A model generated the notes under the pieces. That model was not told the origin of the DNA and did not search any database. It saw only the letters and a list, made by a program, of their open reading frames with translations. Shown here one piece after another: positions 45,056 to 57,100 of a stretch of DNA of 64,000 bases (the stretch's first letter is position 1; every line of letters begins with the position of its first letter). The translations under genes were made by a program, and so were the position numbers. Source of the stretch: Byssothecium circinans (lineage: Eukaryota > Ascomycota > Dothideomycetes > Pleosporales > Massarinaceae); NCBI GenBank assembly GCA_010015675.1, contig ML976978.1:962093-1026092 (forward strand), given 5' to 3'.

Positions 45056-46054
45056 TCACGAGACCAACGCTCTGCGGACATATTCCACCTCTTCCTTCGT
45101 CCCACAAATCAGCCCACCCCTCTCATCCGTATCAGCAACTTGCCTCCCTAATATCCTCTCCCCCGTCCTAGAATCCAAAGCCAACCCACCCGCACACTCC
45201 ACAATCAACGCAACAGGCAACAACTCATACAACCTCCTCAACTTCGCCTGACTTTTCTCCGTAACCGGCGAAACATACACACCATGCCCTTTAACCAACG
45301 CATGAACCACATCCGGCACCAGCCCGCCACTATACCTCAACGTATACTCCTCTTTAATAAACCTCGTAACAAGACCCATATACTTCTCATCCTCAGCCGC
45401 GGCGCGCAGATTCGCAGGGGCAAAATACCGAGTCTCAAACGGCGGCCCATCAAACCTAACATCCGTCCTAACAACCAGCAATTCGCCCTCCTCCCCAAAC
45501 CCCACCTCAAAACACCTCCCTTCCTCCCCGGGAATCCGCAACGCCACAACCGCCATAGTCCTCGGTCCATACACCCCCAAAACCGCAGCAACCTGCCTCT
45601 CATCCGGATTCCGTCTCAACGCCGTCTCCCCATCCCAAATCCCGATAATACTCCCCACCGTCCAGTTGGGCTTAATAATCGAACTCCCGTCCAGCGGATC
45701 AAAAGCCAGGGTATACTCTTCCTGGCAATCGTCTTCAGACATGGGCGCGAGGCAGGAAGAACCCGAGCGCTCGAGGGGGTCTTCTTCGCTGCTTGCTGTG
45801 GATATTGAGGGGATGGAAGAGATGGTGGCGCGGAGGGCTTCTTCGGCGAGAACGTCGACGTCTAGTTGGGCGTCGCCGAAGGCGTTGGATGTCCCGACTG
45901 CGGTGACTGTGTTGGAGGCACGGAGGGCTTTTGAGATGATGGAGATGGTGGAGAGGAGGTTTGGGAGGATTTGTTGGCGGAGGCGGGAGCGGGTTGGGGA
46001 GGGTAGGAGGGTGGTTAGGTGGGATTCTAGGGTGGGGAGATGGGGGGTTGGCAT
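45056..46054 (-). CDS. SBPase/FBPase-family sugar bisphosphatase
   Basis: Intron-less 332-aa ORF, ATG at 46054. It belongs to the class I fructose-1,6-/sedoheptulose-1,7-bisphosphatase superfamily, which hydrolyses the C1 phosphate with Mg2+. Metal and phosphate motifs: NAFGDAQLDVDVLAEEAL (residues 57-74), LAFDPLDGSSIIKPNWTVGS and the following IIGIWDG (about 116-140). The C-terminal half has YSGGLVPDVVHALVKGHG and VECAGGLALDSRTG, the sugar-binding region. The DPLDGSS+IKPNWTVG form resembles the SBPase-like group that several filamentous fungi carry besides the normal gluconeogenic FBPase. Two cysteines (in SSCLAPMSEDDCQ) lie just before the active-site loop, near where plant SBPases have redox-regulated cysteines; a regulatory role is only inferred. 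The C-rich antisense sequence agrees with high G in coding codons. Confidence 0.85.
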   Translation of the reverse strand: MPTPHLPTLESHLTTLLPSPTRSRLRQQILPNLLSTISIISKALRASNTVTAVGTSNAFGDAQLDVDVLAEEALRATISSIPSISTASSEEDPLERSGSSCLAPMSEDDCQEEYTLAFDPLDGSSIIKPNWTVGSIIGIWDGETALRRNPDERQVAAVLGVYGPRTMAVVALRIPGEEGRCFEVGFGEEGELLVVRTDVRFDGPPFETRYFAPANLRAAAEDEKYMGLVTRFIKEEYTLRYSGGLVPDVVHALVKGHGVYVSPVTEKSQAKLRRLYELLPVALIVECAGGLALDSRTGERILGRQVADTDERGGLICGTKEEVEYVRRALVS

Positions 46055-49000
46055 TTTGTAAGGGGTTTTGATGAGGAAATATGACTGTTGGTGAGTTTGG
46101 GTTTAGGTGTTGGGATTGAGGAGAGAAAATTGGTGTCACTCACTGGGTATTTCGTCTAATGGTGTGTTTTGGGGGACTAGACTGTGTTGGGATTAGCGTT
46201 TGAAGTAATAGAACGACGTCATGGGAGAATTCTGCACGTATGGAACGTCTTTTTTTACATTAACTCTTCTAGCAATTGCTATTTGTAAGACCTCGCATTG
46301 ACTAAGGCATGGGGGAGTGTGGGTCTTGATTGACTGTGAGTTCTTTCGAAACTCTATCACTCTGGATAGCCTAGACCTTTCTCACTCTAGGTATTCCCGT
46401 TTTGACTTTTGGCGTCAACCCCCGTGTCAAATTCTTCTTCTTCCACTCTTGAATGTAGGTTGTCGATGAGTCTCCAGAAACCTGCACCATTGTCCTTGAT
46501 AGGGGATTGTCCTTTTGCCCCATTCCTTCGCCAGATACTCATTCCAATCATCCTGAAGATTTGTCACTGAGAGACCGATTCTCTCCTTCATGTGTTCTTC
46601 CCGCGCAGCTTTTAGTTCTCAACTTTTCCGTTTTACAGAGGTCCCTTAGAGCATATCCTTTCTTAGATAGTTTCCGATTTCTTGTCGATTCCATGGAGAA
46701 ATATTTCGGATGTTATCCTTTCGCGCCAGTAGGTGCGTGCAAAGATAAACCGAATGGCGAAGGAATGATGAATCGAAGTTATTTCGACAATAAATGTATA
46801 ATTATTCTCACTATATAAGGGGTGTATCAGATGTTGAAGATATTCGGATTGACCTCGCACGTAGTGAAGATCTCCATAGCCGTGCAAATAATATCGGAGT
46901 CAAACTTCGCTGTTGGCCTTGCCTCGCGACACCCGGCTTAGACGAATGACCAAGGCAGTGAATATGAAATACATGACCTCAGAGGTTTATAATACAATAC
47001 CAGTGACTGAGTTCCCTCACTTCATATTGACTGATAAAGTCAATGTCTGTAAAAGTCCAGGAAATTTTGTTGCCGAATAGAATACAATGATGAATATCTT
47101 ACAGTATCGATCTCCTTTTTGATAATTGCTCGATATGATCGTGGGTGCTGTTTCTTCTCTCCTTGCTTACCTCGTCTTAGCAAGAAATCGGTTTTGCCAC
47201 CCCACATTTCTGTGGTCTTAGACCAATAAGCATTCATACTTGGGAAAAACGAAACTTGACTCATTGGCTACCTACCTGTGGTACCCTAAAGTATCAGTCA
47301 AATCCAACGACTGAGTACTTGCCGTTAACCCATACCAGTGGCAGAAATAAGACTATCCAAGGGTCTTCCAAATCCAAGTAGCCTATACCAACTATGCCGC
47401 CGGTTTCACAGACCCAGCCGTCACCACTCAGCGAATCCTTACCAACAATTTCTCCCATTCCCCAAGAGTGCCCTGAATTCCAGGATAAATGCAACCATGG
47501 CAAGCCTTGAACATGATTCTCCCAAGGTATCCTCCGAAATCTTACGCATGAGCCCCTTATCCCGCTAAATATGTCCCCCCGGTCAAGACACTACAGGACT
47601 CCGCAAACCACATGATCAGCATCCTCTTCCTCGTTTTTGAAGTCCGCCTCCTGCGGCCTGCAGTAAAGGATACTTATATGCGTTCTCTTGATTCACCTTG
47701 CGGCCCCCCACGGACTACTACATGTTCCCCTCAACGTACAAACGTCGCCGCTTCAACTGTCTACAACATCACATTTCACCCTCCACTAGCTACTCTGAGT
47801 CTAAATAGCAATGCCGATAACCACATCCAAGACGACCATCGCATAACTGACTGCTGAATTGCGCTCTTTTTAAATCGGCGTTTTACGGGTCAGGTATCCG
47901 TCTTACTCTCGATGTGGAAAGCAGTTGATATGCCGCTGAATGAACACCCGTGGATATGAATACCCATCCCGCAGTCCGAACCGCTGCAAGAAATGTCGTC
48001 AGCGCGGCCACGGATTATATCGACTACGTCCTCACTTGGTGCGTGTATGTGCCTGCATGGTCTACTTTTCCCAACGTCAACTCTATCCAACTTTTTCCCG
48101 TGAAAGGTTTGCGAGTAGCTTGTAACTACAATGTCTAGGACACCAGGGGCCGGAAACAATTGGTGGCGAATGAATGAGAAGCTGGAGAAGGAGAAAATAA
48201 ACACAAAAGGGGCATGTATCGAGGCTCACGGCATGACTTCATCAAAGCACTTGAAGAGATTATCTTTGTTTAGCCTTCTGATTTACAAGATAGCTGCTTG
48301 CCTTTCTGTATCCGCTGGGAGCAGACCAAAACTCTGATCATCTTTAACCCCTCTAGCTTGCAAATCCCTTCCTAAGCACACTAAGTACAATTGTCCCACT
48401 CCTCTCCGCCAACATGCGCATTAAGAAGTTCCGCCTCGTCACCGACTCGGATCTATTTCTGGGCGACCGGTGCCAGCACATCTGCACTGTCGTGGTCAAA
48501 CATGGAGACCATCAACATCAGGTTCCACGTATGCAGGCAGCAAACCATTAAACTAGCGTACCGGAAAGCTGACTTGGCGGTGTCCTCTTCGAGATAGCGG
48601 ATTGACGCTGAGCCTGACAACAAGAACACGGTTTGCTAGGTACGCCATGGCTGATCACCTGGGTCTTTTCTCCCGAGGTCCTTCTTCCGCCACGTGCCAG
48701 TCCGCTCTCTTGCATTGCTCATATTGTTTTTGGCTGGATAATTGGAGTCTTGAAGCAGACTGATACCCTCCGGTCAAGGGCATATTGTAGCTGTCGGCTG
48801 ACTTTCCTTCGTTCGACAAATGACCTTTGCAAAGGTTCGACAAGTGCTCGGATTAAGTAAATTCGCGGCACTTGAAGCACCTCTACGCAAGAGGTAGGGT
48901 TGGTAAATGGCTTAGTGCATTCTGCAGGTTCTAGTTCGTCGTGCTTGGGCGTTTGTCGGAGACGCGATGTGAGGCGGTGAGTCCTAGTCGGCTTCGGACC

Positions 49001-49798
49001 GATACCTGGTCCTTCTACAACTCGAGATCAGGACTCAGGGGCATGCAAAGCGCATGATACCGCATTCTATAACGAAGTCCCAACAAGAAAGGCATGCGAG
49101 GGTTTCTTGTGACGCACATCGAGTCAGAGGGCACGCGTTCCAGAGTGTCGACCTGCCAAAGCCTTTTCTCACAGGACGAAGCATAGTATGCACGTGTTGC
49201 ACAATGAACTTTAGAAGAAGCGGGAAAACAGCGCGTGGCTTGACATGTGCTAATCGCGTGGCTGCCAACAAATGGCGCCGGCCATTATTTTTCCGCGACG
49301 AGCGTTACGGAGGTATGGTCCAAATCTCATCGATCCACAGGGATATGTCCATGGCCATCTCCTAAATCGCGCCGAGTGTTGCAACAAAGACAGGTTCTCA
49401 TCAATAATTGGGAAAAAAACATTCTTCGGTCTCTTTGATGGGGTGCATCGCGAGCACCCAATGAAAGACATCGAATCGGAGTCCTCGCAATGGTTCAAGG
49501 TCGAAATTTCGGCGCAATGAAAGGCGCTAGAAACCTTCTGTTGCTCGTGACAGCCAATCCCTGCTTGGTATCCCGTTGAAGGGCTGAGATGGCATCGCAG
49601 TACTATGGTAGATCAGCTGCCGGCGGTGTGCCGGGCCTTTTGAGCGTTAGACGGACATCTTGAATTCCCATGCGACAATTCGGCGTTTCTCCGGGAGGGA
49701 AATACGTTTTTAGTGACATCGGTCGGAGTATGTTCGTTGGCAACTGGTAGGAGGAACTCCATTTCCCCGTACCCCAATGCATCTCAAATCGGCGACGT
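46055..49798. other. Gene-poor 3.7 kb region
   Basis: No supported gene. The first part holds the promoter of the phosphatase. A short + frame starting at an ATG at 48414 (MRIKKFRLVTDSDLFLGD, about 45 codons) is the only one that looks faintly protein-like, but I cannot assign it. The rest is AT-rich with many stops. Confidence 0.45.
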
Positions 49799-50143
49799 TC
49801 ATCTTCCCTTGACCGCCGGTTCAATGCCTTGCTCCTTCTCTTTTTGTCTCGTCCGAAACGCTGTAATCTTCCTCTCCAATTCAGTCTTCTTCACGACTAG
49901 TTCGGTGCGCGCAGCTTCTAGTTGAGCAATCATCTCTTCGGGCGTGGACTGGAATGCTTGCTTTCGTTTCTTAAATCACTATAAGTTAGCTATAATGCCT
50001 GCGAGTATAGACATGCGAGGAAAACGTGCCTGTTCAGCCTCCAGGTCAGATTTTAAGTTTGCTCCATAGATGGTGCCAGTGACGGTGATGGCGGTAACGG
50101 CACCAGTCAATATCCACCGTCGAACAGCTTGGGGTGTTGCCAT
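49799..50143 (-). CDS. Small membrane-anchored coiled-coil protein
   Basis: Model on the minus strand: 50030-50143 and 49799-49969, 94 aa. The intron (49970-50029, 60 bases) has a normal branch point (GCTAAC) and TTTAAG acceptor but appears to use a GC donor (CAG|GCACGT); the only nearby GT would need a different acceptor. The N-terminus (RRWILTGAVTAITVTGTIYG) is one membrane segment. The rest is a charged helix (EEMIAQLEAARTELVVKKTE) likely to be a coiled coil. It resembles a small conserved fungal protein of unknown function, perhaps in the mitochondrial inner membrane by analogy to other N-anchored small proteins; that is inference. Its start is 221 bases from the divergent HSK3 gene. Confidence 0.6.
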
Positions 50144-50364
50144 ATTTTAGTGGGATTGTCTCGGGAGATCAGATGGGGTCGATGATGAGAAATGAAGTCG
50201 TGGTGGATGATGTGATGGAAAAGTCGCGAGAGCTTAGAGTTCTAGGGTCCGTACGCGCCAAGCTCTCTGCCCCACATTTGCGTCCCACAACAAACGCACG
50301 ATATCAACACTCGACCCCAGACACTTCCTAACAGCACAACGTCATCACACGGAAACCCGCCAAA
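50144..50364. promoter_or_regulatory. Shared divergent promoter
   Basis: Only 221 bases separate the start codons of the small membrane protein (minus) and HSK3 (plus). Both promoters must lie in this short region, so a bidirectional promoter is likely. No specific factor site was identified. Confidence 0.5.
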
Positions 50365-50733
50365 ATGTCAAATATCCAACGCTCGCAATCCTCCGCCGGC
50401 GCATCCTCCTCCCGCCTCTCTACCGTGCCCTCGCAAAAGCCCCGCCAAATCTCCCATCTGCAAGCTCAATTGGCGCAATTGACAGCAAACATGGCGGACT
50501 TGGAGAGCTTGATGCGCATGACGGCACAGCAGGCGCAAGATATGAGGGGCTTGGGGGGGTATTCTGGAGCCATGTGAGTTGAGACTCTAGGGGAACATGT
50601 GGTAGATTGCGCAGGAGAGATGGCTAATGTTTGGATGAATAGGTTCATGGCATCGAGTAAAGTTTTAGGAGAAGAGGCAGTCAAGGGTGGTGGGGGTGCT
50701 GCTGCGGATGCTGCACGTGAGCAGGATAAGTGA
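50365..50733 (+). CDS. HSK3: DASH/Dam1 complex subunit Hsk3
   Basis: Model: 50365-50573 and 50643-50733 (69-base intron, GTGAGT donor), 99 aa. Hsk3 is the smallest subunit type of the ring-forming Dam1/DASH complex, which couples kinetochores to spindle microtubules. The family pattern is clear: QKPRQISHLQAQLAQLTANM, then LMRMTAQQAQDMRGLGGYSG and FMASSKVLGEE across the splice. The N-terminal 25 residues are Ser-rich, and the C-terminal 25 are Gly/Ala-rich and probably disordered. The splice joins GGYSGAM to FMASSKV exactly where homologues are continuous, which supports the intron. Without it the protein would stop just after GYSGAM. Confidence 0.88.
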
Positions 50734-53700
50734 GATGGGCTGGTCGAGATGAATGGGACTGCACTGCTACTGCGAGGCCACGATATTGTTTACCGACGAT
50801 AGTATGTGAACGAGGATTATGGAGCCGCGAGAGCACAAGATGGAAGGAGAGAAGATTACGAAAATGATTCTCCCAAGAGGCAGGAGGCACGAGGGTGCCT
50901 GCTCAAGGTGATTGGGAAGGTCGGCGGGCTGAGGTTAGTGAGACTTATCAGTCCGTAGACGCACGACGAGCAAGGCGGTGTAGGAGTGGCTGCGACCAAT
51001 CTGTGCTGGCTCAATGGACAACATTACGATGGTCAGGATTCTTTAGCCTATGTAAATCGACTTGCATTATCTGTCTTTGCGAGTCAAACAACAAAGCAAG
51101 TGCATGTCGAACCTATCCATTTAAACTCTCTCTAACATCTCTGCCGTCAGCCATCCGAGCCTCAGCTACACCACGCCTATCTCGAAATTCAAGAACCCCC
51201 AAGAAAACACAAGGTCCTTCACCTCTTATCTGAGCACCCCAAGCCCTCAAACCAGTCTAGCTCTTATATGCGGCTGCAAGTCAAGCTTCTACAACCGTCG
51301 GCCTGGATCTCTGGACCCCATACCTAGATAAGAATTGCTCAAGATAGGAAGCTGAGGACGAAGTTAAATGTGAGAAAGGCCACTGATAGGGACACAGATT
51401 TCAAGCCCCTGGCTCACCGTATGGGCGGCATTGTCAGATGCGTAGCCCGCACCACAGTGCGCAAAAGATCTGATACGAGGAGGAACGGAATTGCTTCAGT
51501 GAACCAATTATGGGCTGCGAAGACGTGATTTTGCGTGCACGATGTCGTTGTCACGGTCGCAAAGATAAGCTGCAATTGCCTCATCGTGAAACGCACGGAG
51601 CGGTCGGCCGCGTTGCTGGGCGCTTGTGCTTCTTACATGTTGCTGTATATATAAAGGGTCGTTCACCCTGCTCTTGCGAAAGGTAGCCGCGAGGCTTCTC
51701 TGGATTTCTGGACTGGGTCCACCCCTCGCCCGCTCGCCTGGATCCCGCTCCACCCTTTCGAACTTCATGGAGATGCCAAGATTCAGCCTTACCCGGACTC
51801 GCCTGGACGAATACATATGTAGTGGTTGAGGAAAAGAGCATGGAACGATCCACTTGCTGTCGTTGGCACCATGTGAACATCCCGTTGGGGGTTGAGACGC
51901 TGTCAAGCGACCTTGTCGTGTGATCACAAGCTCTCATACTCCTCGAGCAACGAGCCAAGGATCCCATCGCGAATCGCCATACTGTCCGAAATCGTATAAA
52001 GTTTAACGCCCTGCTTCCAACAGCCTGCATGGCCCTGGGCAAGTGTCAACATCTTCGAAGATGTGAACCGCCTCTGTGGTCAGCAAGTCGAGCCAACACG
52101 ATGACGATAACGATGGTCAACATCCCACTCGTATTCTCGAGCGGCTTATCAGCATTCCAAGACATATGACGCTGGCCGCGTGGGATGTAGAGATGTCTGA
52201 AGTGGGCAACAAGCGGTGAGAGGGTTCGTTGAAGCACGACGACGCATCCGTCCAGAAAGCACACGACAGGACCCTGAAGGCGTTGTTTCCCCCTCATACC
52301 CATACGACACCCACCTCCCCACACTATGATCGGTGAGGGCCATTCCCTTTTCCGACGCGGTAAATTGGAGTCTCGTATCTAGGTATGCGGCATCCCGCGT
52401 CGCCAAAATTCGGGCCCACACGATGCGGCCGGAAGGTTGTTTTTGGTTAGGGTGAGCGTGTTTCAAGTATTTTTCTAGCGGTACGGGCGGTCGTCCGCAG
52501 GCCGACGAGATGAGAAGACGAGACAAGGCTTGGAGTTGTTCCGGTGGCGCAGAGGTTTCCTCGGCACCTAGAACTAAACGGCGCAGGGTATCTAGAAATG
52601 TCGCGTGCAGCGGTAGGGAGAAGACCGTGGAAGGGTTTCGGTGGCAGGTTCAACCCACGAGGCCCGCCTTAGGTGACCCACCATCCTAGACAGCATTTGT
52701 CGGCTTAGCCGTTGATCCAGGCCGCATATCCCTGCTGATGACATGCACATTAGCGCGAATGTGTCGGTTAAGTGCACAGGGTACCCTTGCTCCTACCCCC
52801 ACGCTGCTGCATGGAGACGTCTTCTTGAAATGCGAGTCCATGTCTTCGTGAGGGCATTATAGACATCATCTCCGGTTCGAAATGAGGACAGGAGAAGCGG
52901 CTTTATACCAAACTATTAGAAATTGAATGAGGACACATCTTCTCATCGATATTTTTTTGGTCGAAGAAAAGCAGTGAGTGAGGACAAGCATGTGAAGGCG
53001 CCACAAATCTGGAGGCCGTCCGATCTTCGCAACGCCCTACCACAGGAACAGATGAGGTTTCATCACGTGACGCACCACTCACCAATGCCAGCCAATCAGC
53101 GATTATGCCTAGCTCACGTGATGGGACCTCGTCTGGGTCAGCACGACTGTCGTACAAGCCGCGCATGATTCGTGTGGTGATGGGCCAGTAATGAATCAGT
53201 TATTTCAAACCACTCTACGGCCGTTTTCATACCCAAGCAAAAGCACTATCCTGCATGATTGTCTTCGAGAAGTTTGACATGCGTGGCTTAACAGCCAAGG
53301 CTAAAAGCGTGCAGACGGTTGAGAGGAAGTCGCACTGAGGTAGAAGCTAAACGTTAGCTTTTTTTTTTATAAAAAATAGTTTGTATACCTCTGGCAGAGT
53401 TTTGACGGGCACCTCAACAGGGGATTGCAACTTCCGGTTTCCCAACCTCGCGAGAGACGTGTCCAAGATATTCGGTGTGTAGCGGCAGTGGAGATGACCG
53501 AAGTGGTGACCGATTCACGGCGGAGTCGATGAATCTTGATTATGTCAAGGTACCGTAGACTTACAAAAAAGTGTCAAGCCGTAATTTCGGTCCCGAACAA
53601 CGTGCTGCGGGATAGTCTAGAAAGCCACTCAGGACACGCTTCTCGAACGCTGGACATGCAGAAGCTGTAAAAATTTGTGGGTATCGTCGCAAGGACACAC

Positions 53701-53994
53701 ACCATCCGGATACTTGTGCGCATGCAAGCAATAAAGAGTGGAGATGATGAAATGAGGGTCCTGAGGACATCGGGAAATGTAGGAGGAGGAAGCTGAAGGC
53801 GTCAAGTGCACTACCGGTATATCGACTTCGCCCTCGAGATACCAATTATCCCTCCCGCGACCTGATGCCGGCGCGGTGGATCTGTCGTTTCCGCGCCTCT
53901 GCGTCATAATGCTTGGCGCTTGCCGCATTTGCTGCGATGTGTATACATTTTCTTTGTGGCATTTGTAGGGCGGCCTGTTTTGGCTATTGACCGG
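50734..53994. other. Gene-poor region between HSK3 and areA
   Basis: About 3.2 kb without a supported gene. Several 100-150-codon frames on the minus strand between 51500 and 53000 have no recognisable motif. A poly-T/poly-A tract is at 53361-53380. The rightmost part is areA upstream DNA. Confidence 0.45.
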
Positions 53995-54044
53995 CAACGA
54001 TGCACGACAGCTCGTCAAAGCTGACGAGCTGTCGTGCATCGTTG
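53995..54044. repeat. Perfect 23-bp inverted repeat with 4-base spacer
   Basis: Left arm 53995-54017 and right arm 54022-54044 are exact reverse complements; the spacer is AAGC. In DNA it can extrude a cruciform, in RNA a 23-bp hairpin. It is not flanked by T-runs like a terminator and is not part of a visible transposon. It ends about 130 bases before the proposed areA start. Confidence 0.95.
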
Positions 54045-54173
54045 TGGTTCCCGCCAGGCGTCTACCCGTCGTTTCGGCCGGTTCGCCGTCATCATCTGGG
54101 CCTGCAAGGTTTCCGTCGTTCGGCGCATCCTTAGGCTAGTACAAGGCCGTTGATTCGCCTGTCGGAGGGGGGT

Positions 54174-57100
54174 ATGAACGAGACTAGGACTCCCACGCAT
54201 CCCCTCCTCACCTCCCATTCGGCCATACTGGCTGCCCGCAGTGGCTTCCTCTCCCATCCTTCAGCAGCAAATACTACTTCTCCCACTATTCTGGAGGACA
54301 CCACGGCAGCCGTGCAGGTCCACCGCAGCCGACGCGCTCAAAAGGTCCCCAAACGGAGCTCTGCCCAGGTACTCTGACTTGCATGTGAGCACTTGTTCCG
54401 CTTCCAACCGTGCATTATTGTCCCCCAGGATCTGGGCACCTACCGAGACCTATGGCGCAGCCTGAGCGTGGGGTGGAACAGCTGCACTCTGACTTACCCG
54501 ACGCATTCGACGGAGACTCTATTGGGGCCCTCGCGGACGCAGATCCAGCATCATCATTGTCCTTTGACGGGGACTGGAACGGGCATTGGGACTGGAATTC
54601 CGCCTACCCGTCGCCCAACACCTCGTTCGAGCAGCAGCAGCAACACCCGCAACAGCAGCAAACCGCCAAGCTGGAGGGCCATCAGGACTCACTTCCGTCG
54701 GCAGCAGCCCGCCGGGGCGTGCTCGCAAACTCGTCGATATTCCCCAGCTTCAAGAACGACGCAGGCGGTGCCGACATAGGGTCGCCCGAGCAAATGCAGC
54801 AGAGCGACCCGCTCGCGACGCAGGTGTGGAAGCTGTATTCGAAGGCGAAGACGCAGCTGCCAAACAGCGAGCGCATGTCGAATCTCACATGGCGGATGAT
54901 GGCTATGAACATGCGGCGAGAGCGCGAAAGTCGCAATAAGATGTAAGAAAAACGCCATCATCCGTGCTACATCACGCCCCATCCCAACGGCGCGCGGCTC
55001 TCGCAACCGTCACTGACAATGGCTTCTTGAATGCAGACAAAAAGAGCCCAAGTCCCCTCCGTCCATGGCTGCGCCCGCGCGCCCGGCCCTGAAGAGCGCG
55101 CCGAGCGGCATCGCACAATTGAGGAAGTCGGTGGACCAGCAGGCACAAACACAGGCGAACCAGGCGCCGGTGCAGGCGCAAGCGCAGCCGCCGCTGAGCG
55201 ATGCGATGAATTTGGACGACTTTATACTGCCTTCGTCGGTCGGGTCGCCAGCAGGATTATCTCCGTCGCCGTCGAATGAGATGGGGCCTCCGTCTAATGC
55301 AACCGCCCCAGCGATACCGATAAGGAAGGCTAATCAATCCCACGACCACAACCTCTCGCTCGCCCGCGCTTCTGCTCCCTCTGTTCCTCCCGTCATCAAC
55401 CGAGAGAATGAATTTGGGTATGTTCAGAGACACGTTCGAAAGACCAGCATCGACGAGCGACGAGTAAGTCCCATGTCTCCCTTCTGCTCTCTTCAACATG
55501 CAGCTAATTCCTTATCAGCCGCCCAAGCGGCGTGCAGAGGCTTCTCCTCAAGTTCCGCCCGTGAACAACACAATGATGCAGAGTAATCCGGAGGACGATA
55601 TAGCCCTCCACCATTACTCGCTCGACCACTCGATGCAGCCGCCCAGCTTCAACAACCATCCCCAAGTACCCTTCTCCATCAATACATTCCAGCTCCATGA
55701 GGACCCTATCATCAACTCCGCCGGCCCCTTCCAGCAGAGCTTTGGCTTCTCGCCCGTCGGGTCGCCCTTGATGAACAACCATGCATCTTCGTACAGCAAC
55801 CTCTACAATCCCAATTCCATGGGCTCCTCCCTCAACTCCACCGACTTCTACTCTCCACCCAGTTCCGCTTTCCCTTCCACCGTATCGACACCACAGCCCA
55901 TCAACGAGGAGGGCAACATGTACTTTGATCGCAATGGCATGGACATCCGTGGGACAGGTCATGGGTTCGGGCCGCGTCAACCGTCCAATCTCTCAGCCTC
56001 AATGCAGCCACAGTATATCTTCAACCCGGGTAGCAACGGTGATTCCATGTTCAGTGCTGCCACTGGCGTGAGCGCCTCCGCACCATACACAGCACCGACT
56101 TTTGGTCAGCAAGGTCACGTCGAGCCGTCTCAGGTGATGCACCACAATCTGCCGCTTCGACAAGACAACATGCAGATACCACGGCACGAGAACATGTTCA
56201 CATTTGGTGCTGACTCTGATGCGGAGGATGAAGATGGTGGCGCGTTTCCAGACCGAACTATGCCGGCTCAGACTGATTTCTCACCAATGGACGATGCATC
56301 ACTTGATTTCAACTCGGGCTTCCAATGGGAGACGAACTTATCTAACCAATTCAATCCCATACCTGCACGGTATCCTGGCGGGCCCCCACGAAAGACTGTC
56401 ACAATCGGACCAACTGAGATGGTGCCCTCACCTCAAGACCATTGGAATCCAGCTGGAAGCCTGGGGCGCACGCATGGCTCTGCAGCATCAGTGAGCGACA
56501 TACGAAACCGTGGGAATGACCCTCGACGGCAGAAAATACCCCGCACCAGCTCAACACCGAATGCAGCAGCATTAGCTCATCAAATGCACGGAATGACCCA
56601 ATCTGGGCCTAACTCTCCCCCCGAGTCTGGCTTCAACTCGGCCGCTCCATCTCGTCCTCAGAGCCCCGGCGGTACAAAGCAGGGTGAGCAGGGCAATGTT
56701 CTTACGACCTGCACGAACTGCTTCACGCAGACCACGCCGTTATGGCGTCGCAATCCCGAAGGCCACCCGCTGTGCAATGCGTGCGGTTTATTCTTGAAGC
56801 TACATGGGGTGGTTCGACCGTTGTCGCTCAAGACCGACGTCATTAAAAAGCGCAATCGCGGAAGCGGTAATACTGCGCCGGTTGGTGGAACTTCGTCACG
56901 ATCTTCAAAGAAGTCCTCTCGCAAGAACTCGTTGGCTCATACTCCCGTCACCACGCCGACATCCGGCAAGGGTGCTGATTCCGAATCACCAAAGTCTACA
57001 GGCTCTGGCGGAGCTGGCGCGACCGCGAATTCCTCATCATCCGCATCTAACATCAAGACTGGCGGTGTAGTTCCAATTGCACCTGGCCCGCCGAAACCCC

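Noticed and set aside
48414..48551. Short ORF starting MRIKKFRLVTDSD
   Set aside because: It looks faintly like a real N-terminus, but it is only about 45 codons with no continuation or homologue that I can name.
51581..52526. Two minus-strand frames of 125-153 codons
   Set aside because: No motif, no codon bias, and no splice partners; treated as chance frames in a gene-poor region.
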